The translations under genes were made by a program, and so were the position numbers. A model generated the notes under the pieces. It saw only the letters and a program-made list of their open reading frames with translations. It was not told the DNA's origin and did no database searches. Positions 8,786 to 17,999 of a DNA stretch of 64,000 nt are shown here, in pieces; position 1 is the stretch's first letter; each line of letters begins with the position of its first letter. Origin of the DNA: Lysobacterales bacterium (GTDB lineage: Bacteria; Pseudomonadota; Gammaproteobacteria; Xanthomonadales; SZUA-36); NCBI GenBank assembly GCA_014238945.1, contig JABAAB010000064.1, positions 62,001 through 126,000 of the forward strand, read 5' to 3'.

Positions 8786-9220
8786 TTAATAGGAACCGGT
8801 AATATACTGATTGAGTTGCTCGATTTCGGTTTCCTTCTCACCGAGTATGCGTTTGACCAGGTCTCCAATGGAGACTATGCCCAGAAGTTTTCCATTTTCA
8901 ACCACAGGCAGGTGTCGGCAATGACAGGTTGTCATGGTTTCCATACACTGCTGGATAGAATCCCCGGGCTCGGCTGATATAACGGGCGATGACATCACAT
9001 CACCCACCTGGGTCTCTTTTGATGAACGGGACTTAAGGGCAACTTTCTTCAGGTAGTCGCGCTCGGTAAAAATCCCTGCAATGGCATCATCCTGCTGGAC
9101 AAGAACCGCACCGATATTGACTTCGGCCATCAGGCTGATGGCACTGTAAACGGTGTCATTGACACCGACAGAAAGCACCATTCCACCCTTACGATCCAGA
9201 ATTGCAGCGACTGTAGACAT
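8786..9220 (-). CDS. CBS-domain pair protein
   Basis: The 144-residue protein consists only of two CBS domains (about 8-62 and 72-130). Typical features are VYSAISLMAEVNIGAVLV, GIFTERDYLKKV, and in the second copy CHCRHLPVVENGKLLGIVSIGDLVKR. Stand-alone CBS pairs bind adenosine nucleotides and usually regulate other proteins; the partner here is unknown. A start at 9220 puts MSTVAAILDRKG at the N-terminus, as in relatives. Confidence 0.9.
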   Translation of the reverse strand: MSTVAAILDRKGGMVLSVGVNDTVYSAISLMAEVNIGAVLVQQDDAIAGIFTERDYLKKVALKSRSSKETQVGDVMSSPVISAEPGDSIQQCMETMTTCHCRHLPVVENGKLLGIVSIGDLVKRILGEKETEIEQLNQYITGSY

Positions 9221-9278
9221 ATTTTTTTCCAGTTAAGTACTATTGTATTAAGTCTAGTATGGATCGCAGAATTTTCAA

Positions 9279-9569
9279 CTATGAATTGTTGTTGTGGTCC
9301 TCGTTTTCCGCGATTACGGTGTATTCGGCATCGATGACCTGACCGGAAACAGTTTCATTGCCCATTTGCCCTCCTGTTTTCTTTAAACGGTGCCTGATCC
9401 AGGCAACACGGGCCCATATGACTAAACCGGCAACCAGGCCCATCCCGGCGATAACCAGCAGTGCAGCCAGACCAATCATGAAAGCTCCTACCAGTGTAAT
9501 GATGGCAACGATCGCAGCTAAAACCCTGGTCAGCGGATTTTGCGGTGGTGGGCTGATGTAATATGGCAT
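9279..9569 (-). CDS. Small two-segment membrane protein
   Basis: The protein of about 96 residues starts MPYYISPPPQ and has a long hydrophobic stretch (about 13-52: VLAAIVAIITLVGAFMIGLAALLVIAGMGLVAGLVIW) that forms two membrane helices. A basic RHRLKK and a polar tail ending in EDHNNNS follow. The function is unknown. The frame extends 17 codons further up to an ATG at 9620; the internal start at 9569 has GAAGGG upstream and a more natural N-terminus, but the choice is uncertain. Confidence 0.65.
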   Translation of the reverse strand: MPYYISPPPQNPLTRVLAAIVAIITLVGAFMIGLAALLVIAGMGLVAGLVIWARVAWIRHRLKKTGGQMGNETVSGQVIDAEYTVIAENEDHNNNS

Positions 9570-9638
9570 GAAATGACGACCCTTCAAAAGGACTGGTGGT
9601 TCATTCCCATATTGGGACATATTCGGAGAGAGTCAACA

Positions 9639-9968
9639 GTGCGTGTTTTGTGCCGGGTTACAGACATTGATCCTGAATCAGGTAAAGATCTCTGTATAGA
9701 CAGTGAAAAAGTTTCAAAATATCTGATGCTGTTTATTCAAGGTGGTGAAGTGTTGGGATTCTATAACCGATGCCCGCACCAGGGCAGGGCAATGAACTGG
9801 GCACCGGACCAGTTTATCCTGGATAAACTGGGTCAACTGGTCTGTCCACATCATGGCGCCTGTTTTAAGCTGAGCAATGGGATTTGCACTGCCGGCCCCT
9901 GCAAAGGAAGCTTTTTGGAATCCGTGGAGACCCTGGTTAAAGATGGAAAGGTCCTGGCAGATATTTAG
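9639..9968 (+). CDS. Rieske-type [2Fe-2S] ferredoxin-like protein
   Basis: A GTG at 9639 follows GGAGAG at ideal spacing and gives a 109-residue protein. The two cluster-binding boxes are CPHQG (Cys45, His47) and CPHHGA (Cys69, His72), with the typical GICTAGPCKGSFLESV loop after them. There is no membrane anchor or oxygenase domain, so it is a small soluble electron carrier or the ferredoxin of an unlinked oxygenase. No partner reductase or oxygenase lies nearby. Confidence 0.85.
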   Translation: MRVLCRVTDIDPESGKDLCIDSEKVSKYLMLFIQGGEVLGFYNRCPHQGRAMNWAPDQFILDKLGQLVCPHHGACFKLSNGICTAGPCKGSFLESVETLVKDGKVLADI

Positions 9969-9985
9969 AGCGCGGAGACCTGTTC

Positions 9986-11824
9986 CTAAAATATCAAATT
10001 GACAACGGTCAGCATTACAATCAGGAAAAGAACGGACATACCACTGCCAACACGGACAAAGTCTGCTACACGATAACCACCCGGACCAATAATCAGGGCA
10101 TTGACCTGGTGTGTCGGCAGGATGAAGGCATTGGATGTGGACAGTGCAACAATCAGTGCATACATGATTGGGTTGGCACCGGTTGTCAACGCGATACTGA
10201 TTGCGATAGGCACGAGGATGGTCGTCGCACCCACATTTGACATGACCAGGCTGAAGACCGTGGCCAATACCGCGATTACGATTTGCACTGCTATGTCCGG
10301 CATTATTCCAAGAAATCCCATGGCCTGCTGGGCAATCCAGGCAGCCGTACCGGTCAATTCCATGGCCAGACCCAGGGGTATCAGGCTGGCGACCAGGAAG
10401 ACCGTCTTCCAACTGACCGAATTATAGGCTTCATCCATACTGATCACGTTGGTCAGCACCATGCCGAGAGCGCCGACCAGCAATGCAATGGACAACCTGA
10501 AGTCGGTAAAGATGATCATGCCGATTGAAATCGCGAAAAAAAGCAAAGCGTAGCTGACCTTCTGTGGTCTTTGTTCCTCTTTGGGAATGTCACTCGCCAC
10601 GATAAACTCCCGTTCCTTTTGCAAGGCGGACAAATCACGCCAGGTGCTGTGGCTGACCAGACAGTCACCGGCTTTCAATTCCTGTTCACGCAGGTCCTCT
10701 GTTACCACGTTGCCACGTCGGTTTATGGCCAGGACGCTGATACCAAAGCGCTTTCGCAACCGGGTTTCTCCAATGGACTGATCGATCATCTTTGAACCGG
10801 GCGGGATCACCACTTCCGATATGCCGGCGCGACTGGGGTTGAACAGGCCACCGAAGGTCTTGACCCGTGGCTGCAGACGGCAGTGGTAGTCAAGAGCAAA
10901 CTGACCTACGATATCGCGGGTACCCATGACACCCAGGATGGTTCCAACCCAGATCATTTCATCGGCAGGTGGTGCCATTCGTGGTTCGTCCACGTTTCTT
11001 ATGGCCAGCAGCCTGGGTGCACCCGGTTGCTTCTCAGCATCACCCACCTGCATACCGACCAGTGGACTGTCGACGGTAACCAGCAACTCATAAACATCGC
11101 CCTCAATACCGTAGGTGTCGGCAAAATATGTCTTGGTTCTTGCAGGTACACCCGACGTTTCGTTCTTGGTATCAGGCAACAGCCATTTTCCAATGACCAG
11201 AAAATAAATAATACCTGTGGCCAGCAATGCGAGACCCACGGGTGCAACATCGAACAGTTCAAAACTTCCGAGGGTTTCGGCTCCGGGTGGCAGTGAGGCA
11301 TTGGATACCTGTATCAGGTCGTTCAACAGGATCAACGGGGATGAACCAACCATGGTGATGGTGCCGCCCATGATGGCGCAGAACCCCATCGGCATCAGTA
11401 ATCTTGATAATGGTATTTCGGTCCGAACTGAAATTCGGGATACCACCGGCAGGAACAGGGCAGTCGCACCGACGTTTTGCATCAGACCGGAAATTCCACC
11501 CACAGTTGCGGAGACCAGCGGTATGATCCTGTTGGCAGTCTTGCCGCCGATGCGCAGAATGAACGCAGCCACGACCGTCATGACACCCGTACGGTCCAGT
11601 CCAGCGCCGAGTATCATCACAGCAATAATTGATATCACTGCGTTTGAAGCAAATCCGTTGAACAACTGCTCGGCGGGCACAAGCCCCAGCAAACCCAACA
11701 GCACCATCACCGAGGCTGCTACCACGTCGACCCTGACAACTTCGAACACAAACAGACCTATGGTCACTGCCAGTACTGCCAGTACCAGCATCATGTCACC
11801 TGTCAGTGTTAGGCCTGATTCCAT
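9986..11824 (-). CDS. SLC13 family permease with central RCK (TrkA-C) domains
   Basis: The 612-residue transporter has N-terminal membrane helices (about 10-215), with VGGISGLMQNVGATALFLP and GGTITMVGSSPLILLND as the first transport motif. Two soluble TrkA-C/RCK-C modules follow (about 230-400: SPLVGMQVGDAEK, GISEVVIPPGSKMIDQSIGE..RFGISVLAINRRG). The second membrane half (about 420-612) has SNVGATTILVPIAIS. This is the DASS/SLC13-like arrangement found in bacterial transporters of dicarboxylates, sulfate or related anions. The substrate cannot be read from sequence. RCK-C modules usually sense ligands or gate the transporter. Confidence 0.88.
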   Translation of the reverse strand: MESGLTLTGDMMLVLAVLAVTIGLFVFEVVRVDVVAASVMVLLGLLGLVPAEQLFNGFASNAVISIIAVMILGAGLDRTGVMTVVAAFILRIGGKTANRIIPLVSATVGGISGLMQNVGATALFLPVVSRISVRTEIPLSRLLMPMGFCAIMGGTITMVGSSPLILLNDLIQVSNASLPPGAETLGSFELFDVAPVGLALLATGIIYFLVIGKWLLPDTKNETSGVPARTKTYFADTYGIEGDVYELLVTVDSPLVGMQVGDAEKQPGAPRLLAIRNVDEPRMAPPADEMIWVGTILGVMGTRDIVGQFALDYHCRLQPRVKTFGGLFNPSRAGISEVVIPPGSKMIDQSIGETRLRKRFGISVLAINRRGNVVTEDLREQELKAGDCLVSHSTWRDLSALQKEREFIVASDIPKEEQRPQKVSYALLFFAISIGMIIFTDFRLSIALLVGALGMVLTNVISMDEAYNSVSWKTVFLVASLIPLGLAMELTGTAAWIAQQAMGFLGIMPDIAVQIVIAVLATVFSLVMSNVGATTILVPIAISIALTTGANPIMYALIVALSTSNAFILPTHQVNALIIGPGGYRVADFVRVGSGMSVLFLIVMLTVVNLIF

Positions 11825-11939
11825 CTGGGTTGGTTTTTTGCCGAATAGTTGTCCATCGTAACGCGGCGGGCGGTCAGGTCAAGAAAGGTGTTGCGGTTTA
11901 CTGTCAATTTATTGAGACACAAGAGTGTCTTCACGATTT

Positions 11940-12650
11940 TTATACCGTTGACTTGTCAGAATCGCCGTCAACACGCTGGAACTGTAAATCACGCACTTTG
12001 TGACCCAGTCGCGTGCCACGGTGTTCGTATTTGGTGTGCACACGCCATGGTGGTCGTTCACAGTAGTCACCGGTAACTGAGAGATTATTAAAATTTGTGC
12101 ATTGTCCCAATACTTCCAGCATGTGATCTGCATAGGGTTGCCAATCGGTGGCCAGATGAAGAATACCTCCGGGAGCAATGAGTTCTGCGAGAAGGCGGAC
12201 AAAGTCTTTCTGAACAATTCGACGCTTGTGATGGCGTTTCTTTGGCCATGGATCGGGAAAGTAGATGCGGACGCCCTGCAGGCTGGATTTTGCTACCCGG
12301 TGCTGTAAAAAGGACACGGCGTCTTCCCGGACAATACGGACATTGCCGATATCATGGTTTTCCAGCGCCATTAACAGTTGACCAACACCCGGTTTGTGAA
12401 CCTCTATTCCAATGAAATTCTTGTGAGCTTCCTGCCGTGCCATTTGCCAGGTGGATTCACCATTGCCAAAGCCTATCTCGACAATGACATCTGATTTCCG
12501 TGAGAATAACCGGTCAAAGTCAATTACGGTTTCGCTGGGTTCAATTCCAAAATGGGGCCACAATTCGTCAAGCGCCCGGCTTTGCGCGCTCGTCAGCCGG
12601 CCTTTGCGCAGAACAAAACTGCGGATGGGTCGATGCGGGGATTCAGTCAT
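11940..12650 (-). CDS. trmB: tRNA (guanine-N7-)-methyltransferase
   Basis: The 236-residue class I methyltransferase modifies G46 of tRNA using SAM. The family motifs are visible: VIVEIGFGNGEST (SAM binding), NFIGIEVHKPGVGQLL, VRIYFPDPWPKKRHHKRRIV (the TrmB signature) and GGILHLATDWQPYADHM. The start chosen is the ATG at 12650, which follows AAGGTG; an upstream ATG at 12680 would begin inside the transcription terminator of the neighbour. It follows the nhaD-like permease gene on the same strand but is separated from it by a strong terminator, so it has its own promoter or depends on read-through. Confidence 0.95.
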   Translation of the reverse strand: MTESPHRPIRSFVLRKGRLTSAQSRALDELWPHFGIEPSETVIDFDRLFSRKSDVIVEIGFGNGESTWQMARQEAHKNFIGIEVHKPGVGQLLMALENHDIGNVRIVREDAVSFLQHRVAKSSLQGVRIYFPDPWPKKRHHKRRIVQKDFVRLLAELIAPGGILHLATDWQPYADHMLEVLGQCTNFNNLSVTGDYCERPPWRVHTKYEHRGTRLGHKVRDLQFQRVDGDSDKSTV

Positions 12651-12680
12651 GGCACCTTGTAAACAGTATCCCGGAGTCAA

Positions 12681-12708
12681 AAAAGGCCCGGCATTGCCGG
12701 GCCTTTTC
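12681..12708 (-). terminator. Rho-independent terminator after ArsB/NhaD permease gene
   Basis: The perfect stem GGCCCGGC-ATT-GCCGGGCC is flanked by A-runs on one side and T-runs on the other, so the hairpin could act in both directions. On the minus strand it lies 18 bases after the permease stop and is followed by TTTTTT. It therefore ends the permease transcript just before trmB. Confidence 0.9.
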
Positions 12709-12725
12709 CAGTGGATATATACCCT

Positions 12726-14093
12726 TTAGTGCCCCGGACTTGCCGTGGGCGCAATGGTATCAAAGGGTGCATTATAAAAGTCAAAGAAAAAATAGAAAAT
12801 TATGGTGCACACGATGAGCGTGGCGACCATTGCAGGTGATCCATATCGGAACCAGATCCAGGGTGTAATGGCCAGTGACGGGTCATTTTCACGTTTTGCC
12901 AGCCGTTCGGAAATCGTAACGATATATACATTGGCCGTGGAGCCAATGTGTGTTCCGTTACCACCCATGCCGACACCGGCAGCCAGTGCCCACCACAGGG
13001 GCGCGACGTGTATACCCTGGGCTTCCATACCCAGCAGGATCGGGATCATGGCTGCGGTAAAGGGGATGTTGTCGATTGCGGCAGAAAGTACCGCCGCGAC
13101 CCACATCAGCACGATGGTGGCCGTAAACAGGTCTTCCTTGACATAGGGAAGGATGAATTGACCTATGTAGCGAAGGAATCCGCTGTGTTCTACACCACCG
13201 ACAACAATAAAAAGGGATATAAAAAATATCAGCAATGGAATTTCAACGTCCTCCATCGCATGGTCCATTTCCACACGCCGGGCAATAAACACCAGTAGGG
13301 TCAGACCTGCCGCTGAGACCATCCAGGGTTCCCAGCCTATGGAATGGTGGACGGTAAACAGAACGACCATTAAACCAAGGACCAACAGGGACTGATTCCA
13401 CAGTTTCCGGTCCTTGTATTCAACTTTCTCATCAAACGAACCCTCTGGCACGATGGCCATTTCCTTGCGGAACAGCCAGCGCAGCACACCCAAAACAACG
13501 ATCCATGCTGCAAACGTCATTCCTCCCATGTGAATCACGAAGGTGTTGAAGTCGATGCCCTTGGCCGAACCGATCATCAGGTTGGGCGGGTCACCGACCA
13601 GGGTGGCCACACCACCGGTATCTGACAACAGCGCTGCCGCAAGAAGAAACGGGATGGGTGTGACCTTCATGGCCCGCGCGATCAGTATGATCAGTGGACC
13701 AAAAATCACCACCGTGGTGACATTGTCAAGTAACAGTGATAGCCCGGTCACTGCTGAACCGAGCAAAGTCAGTAACATGAATTGTCTGCCCTTGCTGACC
13801 CTGGCCATGTAGTGGGCCATGGCTTCAAAGCCACCCGTAGGGATCATGATAGACACGATGGCCATCATACAACCCAGCAGGAATACGACGTTCCAGTCGA
13901 TGGCGTGGACTGCGAGTTTCGAATCGTAAAATCCGTAATACTGTCCAGCGATGATCATCAAAATGGCGCCCATCATCGCAAACTTGGCGCGATGAAAGCC
14001 ATGGAAAGTTTCAGTGAAAATCCCGATGAAAGTGATGGTGAGGATAATTCCCGAAATCATCATCGAGTCGTTCATGACAAGCACTTCTGTCAT
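12726..14093 (-). CDS. ArsB/NhaD-family ion transporter
   Basis: The 455-residue membrane protein has about 11-12 predicted helices. The family signature is the LLLDNVTTVVIFGPLI loop and SDTGGVATLVGDPPNLMIGSA in the first half, with the second-half counterpart GGNGTHIGSTANVY. Relatives include the NhaD Na+/H+ antiporters and ArsB arsenite permeases. No arsenic genes are near, so ion antiport is more likely, but this is inference. The start at 14093 has AGGAG at good spacing; the longer open frame to 14177 lacks a ribosome site. Confidence 0.87.
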   Translation of the reverse strand: MTEVLVMNDSMMISGIILTITFIGIFTETFHGFHRAKFAMMGAILMIIAGQYYGFYDSKLAVHAIDWNVVFLLGCMMAIVSIMIPTGGFEAMAHYMARVSKGRQFMLLTLLGSAVTGLSLLLDNVTTVVIFGPLIILIARAMKVTPIPFLLAAALLSDTGGVATLVGDPPNLMIGSAKGIDFNTFVIHMGGMTFAAWIVVLGVLRWLFRKEMAIVPEGSFDEKVEYKDRKLWNQSLLVLGLMVVLFTVHHSIGWEPWMVSAAGLTLLVFIARRVEMDHAMEDVEIPLLIFFISLFIVVGGVEHSGFLRYIGQFILPYVKEDLFTATIVLMWVAAVLSAAIDNIPFTAAMIPILLGMEAQGIHVAPLWWALAAGVGMGGNGTHIGSTANVYIVTISERLAKRENDPSLAITPWIWFRYGSPAMVATLIVCTIIFYFFFDFYNAPFDTIAPTASPGH

Positions 14094-14234
14094 TTTTGTA
14101 GTCTCCTGGTGGAATTGTGCAGTGAGCACAGTTGAACTTATGCGCCTATTATGCACTGAATAACGTTGTATTCTCAATCGAACGGGTGGAAAAAAACTTT
14201 AGAGAAGATGCAAAGTCAAAATGTTTGCCGTAGA

Positions 14235-14266
14235 ATATATCTCCTAATTCGCATAAAGAGATATAT
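14235..14266 (+). promoter_or_regulatory. Inverted repeat upstream of metK, candidate operator
   Basis: The arms ATATATCTC (14235-14243) and GAGATATAT (14258-14266) are perfect 9-base complements separated by 14 bases. They end 20 bases before the metK start. The right arm lies within CATAAAGAGATATATC. No SAM riboswitch or MetJ box (AGACGTCT) was seen. A repressor of the SAM cycle such as SahR would fit this position, but I cannot confirm the motif. An alternative is an RNA hairpin in the leader. Confidence 0.45.
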
Positions 14267-14286
14267 CCCACTGGAGTCAGAGTTTT

Positions 14287-15450
14287 ATGAGTAGTTACCT
14301 GTTTACATCAGAATCCGTTTCCGAAGGTCATCCGGACAAGGTTGCAGACCAGATATCCGATGCAGTTCTCGACGCAATAATTGCAAGCGACGCCGCTGCC
14401 CGCGTGGCCTGTGAAACATTTATCAAGACCGGCGTAGCCATTGTTGGCGGTGAAATAACCACCAATGCCTGGGTGGACCTGGAAGAAATTATACGTAAAG
14501 TGATCGTTGATATCGGCTATGACTCCTCTGAAGTAGGCTTTGACGGCAACACCTGTGCTGTCGTTAACATCATCGGCAAACAGTCGGTTGATATCAATCA
14601 GGGTGTAAACCGCGAATCTCCGGAACTACAAGGTGCCGGTGACCAGGGTTTGATGTTTGGCTATGCAACCAATGAAACCAGTGTGTTGATGCCGGCACCC
14701 ATTCACTACGCCCATGAGTTGGTCAAGAAGCAGGCAGCGGTACGTAGAAATTCCAGTGGTGGAAGATCACACCTGCGACCTGATGCCAAAAGCCAGGTGA
14801 CCTTTCGCTACCAGGATGACAAGCCGGTTGGCATTGACGCCGTTGTACTATCGACCCAACACCATGGGGACTCTACACACGAGCAGATAACCGAGTTGGT
14901 GATGGAAGAAATCATCAAGCCGGTATTACCGGCACATTGGCTCGATGCCAATACGAAATATCACATTAATCCCACCGGAAGATTTGAAATAGGGGGCCCT
15001 GTTGGTGACGCGGGATTAACAGGTCGGAAGATCATCGTTGACACCTACGGTGGTATGGCGCGCCACGGCGGTGGTGCATTTTCAGGCAAGGACCCATCCA
15101 AGGTGGACCGCTCTGCGGCCTATGCGGCCCGCTATGTGGCCAAGAATATAGTGGCTGCTGGTCTGGCCGATCGAATTGAAATTCAGGTCTCTTACGCGAT
15201 CGGGGTGGCCGAACCAACATCCATCAGTATAGAAACCTTTGGCACGGAGCACGTGGCGGCAGAGCGTATTGAGCAGTTGGTACGTGAATATTTTGATCTG
15301 ACCCCCTATGGCATCATCACGATGCTTGACCTGATCAAACCGATATACACCCCCCTGGCGGCTTATGGCCACCTTGGAAGAGAAGATTTAAATGTGAGTT
15401 GGGAAATTATCGACAAGGCCGGAGAATTGCGCGAAGCCGCAGGTCTCTGA
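14287..15450 (+). CDS. metK: S-adenosylmethionine synthetase
   Basis: The 387-residue enzyme makes SAM from methionine and ATP. Visible motifs are [15 protein letters not shown] (ATP site), [15 protein letters not shown] (the methionine/ATP hexapeptide region), and the phosphate loop [19 protein letters not shown]. The length matches the family. It is preceded by GGAGTC and begins [15 protein letters not shown]. It is the first gene of metK-ahcY-metF, with 18 bases to ahcY, so the genes that make SAM and recycle its by-product are very likely cotranscribed. Confidence 0.97.
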   Translation: MSSYLFTSESVSEGHPDKVADQISDAVLDAIIASDAAARVACETFIKTGVAIVGGEITTNAWVDLEEIIRKVIVDIGYDSSEVGFDGNTCAVVNIIGKQSVDINQGVNRESPELQGAGDQGLMFGYATNETSVLMPAPIHYAHELVKKQAAVRRNSSGGRSHLRPDAKSQVTFRYQDDKPVGIDAVVLSTQHHGDSTHEQITELVMEEIIKPVLPAHWLDANTKYHINPTGRFEIGGPVGDAGLTGRKIIVDTYGGMARHGGGAFSGKDPSKVDRSAAYAARYVAKNIVAAGLADRIEIQVSYAIGVAEPTSISIETFGTEHVAAERIEQLVREYFDLTPYGIITMLDLIKPIYTPLAAYGHLGREDLNVSWEIIDKAGELREAAGL

Positions 15451-15468
15451 ACACAAGGAATCATTGAA

Positions 15469-16899
15469 ATGAATGCAGTAATTGAAGAAATTAGTGGCCA
15501 GGATTATTACGTAGCTGATATAGAGCAAGCAGATTTTGGTCGCAAGGAAATAGCCATCGCCGAAACTGAGATGCCGGGTCTGATGGCGGTGCGCGAAGAA
15601 TACCGTGACGAGCAGCCACTCAAGGGTACGCGCATAGCCGGTAGCCTGCACATGACCATTCAGACAGCGGTGCTGATTGAATCGCTGCAAGCCCTGGGAG
15701 CGGATGTCCGCTGGGCGTCATGCAATATTTACTCAACTCAGGATCACGCAGCTGCAGCAATAGCCGCAGGCGGTACACCGGTTTTTGCCTTCAAGGGTGA
15801 GAGCCTGGACGAGTACTGGGAATTTACCCATCAGATATTTGACTGGAGCAACGGTGAGGGAGATGAGAAGTTCGCCAACATGATTCTTGATGATGGTGGT
15901 GATGCTACCCTGCTGCTTTACCTGGGAGCACAGGCTGAAAAAGATCCCTCGGTGCTGGATAATCCCGGCAGTGAAGAGGAAGTGTCGTTGTTCAATGCCA
16001 TCAGGAAACGCCTGGAATCCCGGCACGGCTGGTACACCCGGGCCCTGTCTCTGATCCAGGGTGTGACCGAGGAGACCACCACCGGTGTCAAACGTCTTTA
16101 CCAGATGGCCAAGGACGGAACCTTGCCGTTTCCGGCCATCAATGTAAATGATTCGGTAACCAAGTCAAAATTTGACAACCTTTATGGGTGCCGTGAATCA
16201 CTGGTCGATGGTATCAAGCGTGCAACCGATGTAATGATCGCAGGAAAAACTGCGATCGTCGCAGGTTACGGTGATGTTGGTAAAGGCTGTGCTCAATCCC
16301 TGCGTGGACTGGGTGCAACTGTCTTGATCACCGAGATTGACCCTATCTGCGCCCTGCAGGCAGCCATGGAAGGATATCGTGTTGTCACCATGGATGAAGC
16401 CGTGTCCAAAGCCGATATCCTGGTGACCGCCACAGGCAATTACCACGTGATTACCCATGACCATATGGCGGCCATGAAAGACCAGGCCATCGTTTGTAAT
16501 ATTGGCCATTTCGATAATGAAATTGATGTTGCCAGTCTCAAGCAGTACCAGTGGGATCCTATCAAGCCACAGGTAGATCACATCATTTTTCCTGACGGTA
16601 AACGCATTATCCTGTTGGCCGAAGGACGGCTGGTTAACCTGGGTTGCGCAACCGGACATCCCAGTTTCGTCATGTCAAACTCATTTACCAACCAGGTGCT
16701 GGCCCAGATCGAGTTGTGGAAGTATTCGGAAAAATACAAGAATGAAGTTTACGTATTGCCAAAACATCTGGATGAGAAAGTTGCCCGTTTACATTTGCAA
16801 CGAATTGGAGTCGACCTGACCCGTCTGTCTGACGAGCAAGCCAACTACATCAGTGTAAACGCGGACGGCCCGTACAAGCCCGATCATTACCGATATTAA
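15469..16899 (+). CDS. ahcY: Adenosylhomocysteinase (S-adenosylhomocysteine hydrolase)
   Basis: The 476-residue enzyme splits S-adenosylhomocysteine into adenosine and homocysteine with a bound NAD. Motifs include [15 protein letters not shown], the NAD-binding [18 protein letters not shown], and the C-terminal [11 protein letters not shown], the invariant tail with the Lys and Tyr that reach the neighbouring subunit's NAD. The long insert around 140-190 ([18 protein letters not shown]..) is typical of the bacterial form. It removes the product inhibitor of SAM-dependent methylases and works with MetF in the homocysteine branch. Confidence 0.97.
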   Translation: MNAVIEEISGQDYYVADIEQADFGRKEIAIAETEMPGLMAVREEYRDEQPLKGTRIAGSLHMTIQTAVLIESLQALGADVRWASCNIYSTQDHAAAAIAAGGTPVFAFKGESLDEYWEFTHQIFDWSNGEGDEKFANMILDDGGDATLLLYLGAQAEKDPSVLDNPGSEEEVSLFNAIRKRLESRHGWYTRALSLIQGVTEETTTGVKRLYQMAKDGTLPFPAINVNDSVTKSKFDNLYGCRESLVDGIKRATDVMIAGKTAIVAGYGDVGKGCAQSLRGLGATVLITEIDPICALQAAMEGYRVVTMDEAVSKADILVTATGNYHVITHDHMAAMKDQAIVCNIGHFDNEIDVASLKQYQWDPIKPQVDHIIFPDGKRIILLAEGRLVNLGCATGHPSFVMSNSFTNQVLAQIELWKYSEKYKNEVYVLPKHLDEKVARLHLQRIGVDLTRLSDEQANYISVNADGPYKPDHYRY

Positions 16900-16921
16900 T
16901 TGACTTCGGTAATCAGGAGTT

Positions 16922-16971
16922 CCCCCGGAATACAACCGGGGCAACGAGGTGTTGATCCTGTGACAGCAGGA
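16922..16971 (+). promoter_or_regulatory. Three-hairpin leader between ahcY and metF, candidate regulatory RNA
   Basis: In the 91 bases between the ahcY stop and the metF start lie three consecutive hairpins: CCCCGG/CCGGGG (16923-16928 with 16936-16941), CAAC/GTTG (16942-16945 with 16951-16954) and TCCTG/CAGGA (16956-16960 with 16967-16971). None matches the SAH riboswitch as I know it, and no T-run follows. It could be a metF leader element, a transcript-stability element, or chance. Confidence 0.35.
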
Positions 16972-16990
16972 ATTGTCGTCCGTCCAGGCA

Positions 16991-17836
16991 ATGGTGATGG
17001 TCAAAACTAAAACCCCAATTTCTTTTGAATTTTTTCCACCTCGGTCCGCCGAGCAAAAACTGATACTGAATTCGACCTGGCAAAAGCTTTCCCGGCTTGA
17101 GCCCCGGTACCTGTCGGTTACCTTCGGTGCGGGGGGATCATCCCTGGATGCCACCCTGCAAACAGTGTCTGACTTGCTGAAGAAGTCCGGAGTCCCTGTG
17201 GCACCGCACATTTCTTGCATGGCAAATAGCCGGGAGTTGCTGTATCGATTGCTGGAGACCTACCAGGCGGCCGGTGTCAGTCGGATAGTCGTTCTGCGTG
17301 GTGATCGACCAGCGGGGTCAGGTGGCCCTGGTCCGTTTCAGTATGCCAGTGATTTGGTAAAATTTGTCCATGCATCTTTCCCCGGAACCTTCTATGTAGA
17401 AGTGGCCTGCTATCCGGAGTTTCACCCGGAGTCCCCATCGCCCGAGTCAGAATTTCACTATTTCCGGGAAAAAGTTGATGCCGGTGCCGATGGTGCAACC
17501 ACGCAATATTTCTACAATACCGATTGCTACTTCCGGTTTCTGGAGGATTGCCACCGCCATGGTATTTCCATCCCCATTACACCCGGTGTCATGCCGATCA
17601 CGAATTTTGCAAGCCTGGCCAGATTTTCCAAACTATGTGGCGCAGAAATACCACGCTGGATCAGAATGCGTCTGGAGGCATTTGGAGACGATGGTGCTTC
17701 CATTCGGGATTTCGGTCTGGATGTAGTGGCAGTCCTGTGTGAACGATTGCTTGCGGGGGGTGCACCCGGATTGCACATCTACACCCTGAACCGTGCCAAC
17801 GCCACCCTGCGGCTTTGGCAGCGGTTGAATTCATAG
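16991..17836 (+). CDS. metF: 5,10-methylenetetrahydrofolate reductase
   Basis: The protein has about 281 residues. It opens with the family hallmark ISFEFFPPRS, followed by PRYLSVTFGAGGSS, HISCMANSR..LL, SRIVVLRGDRP (FAD/folate region), GADGATTQYFYN and PGVMPITNF, and ends in GLHIYTLNRAN. The enzyme reduces methylene-THF to methyl-THF, which supplies the methyl group for methionine synthesis, so it completes the SAM-homocysteine-methionine cycle with metK and ahcY. ATG codons at 16991 and 16997 are both possible starts; the ribosome site (CCAGGCA) is weak for either. Confidence 0.95.
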   Translation: MVMVKTKTPISFEFFPPRSAEQKLILNSTWQKLSRLEPRYLSVTFGAGGSSLDATLQTVSDLLKKSGVPVAPHISCMANSRELLYRLLETYQAAGVSRIVVLRGDRPAGSGGPGPFQYASDLVKFVHASFPGTFYVEVACYPEFHPESPSPESEFHYFREKVDAGADGATTQYFYNTDCYFRFLEDCHRHGISIPITPGVMPITNFASLARFSKLCGAEIPRWIRMRLEAFGDDGASIRDFGLDVVAVLCERLLAGGAPGLHIYTLNRANATLRLWQRLNS

Positions 17837-17919
17837 CGCTGTTGTTTTACAGACTCATCCGGTTACCCCACAGGTAATCGATGACCGCCGTAAGGTGAAA
17901 TGGATACCCGGAATTGACA

Positions 17920-17949
17920 TTGAAAGTTGAATAGGGTGTCCGTTATAAT
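17920..17949 (+). promoter_or_regulatory. Sigma70-type promoter of the hydroxyproline operon
   Basis: TTGAAA (17920-17925) and a consensus TATAAT (17944-17949) are 18 bases apart and point toward the deaminase gene at 18000. A second -35-like box, TTGACA, at 17914 is too far away to pair with this -10. The start of transcription should be near 17956. Confidence 0.65.
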
Positions 17950-17953
17950 AGCA

Positions 17954-17965
17954 CTGATATATCAG
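17954..17965 (+). promoter_or_regulatory. Palindromic candidate operator at the transcription start
   Basis: CTGATATATCAG is a perfect 12-base palindrome placed five bases after the -10 box, so a bound protein would block transcription. The operon's own GntR regulator (18909-19568) is the obvious candidate. The site-to-regulator link is inference. Confidence 0.45.
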
Positions 17966-17999
17966 ACGTATATTACAACAATAAATTTTGGGGATATCT

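Noticed and set aside
16900-16990. SAH riboswitch upstream of metF
   Set aside because: The hairpins do not carry the conserved purine-rich core I know for the SAH (ahcY) riboswitch; it is also placed after, not before, ahcY.
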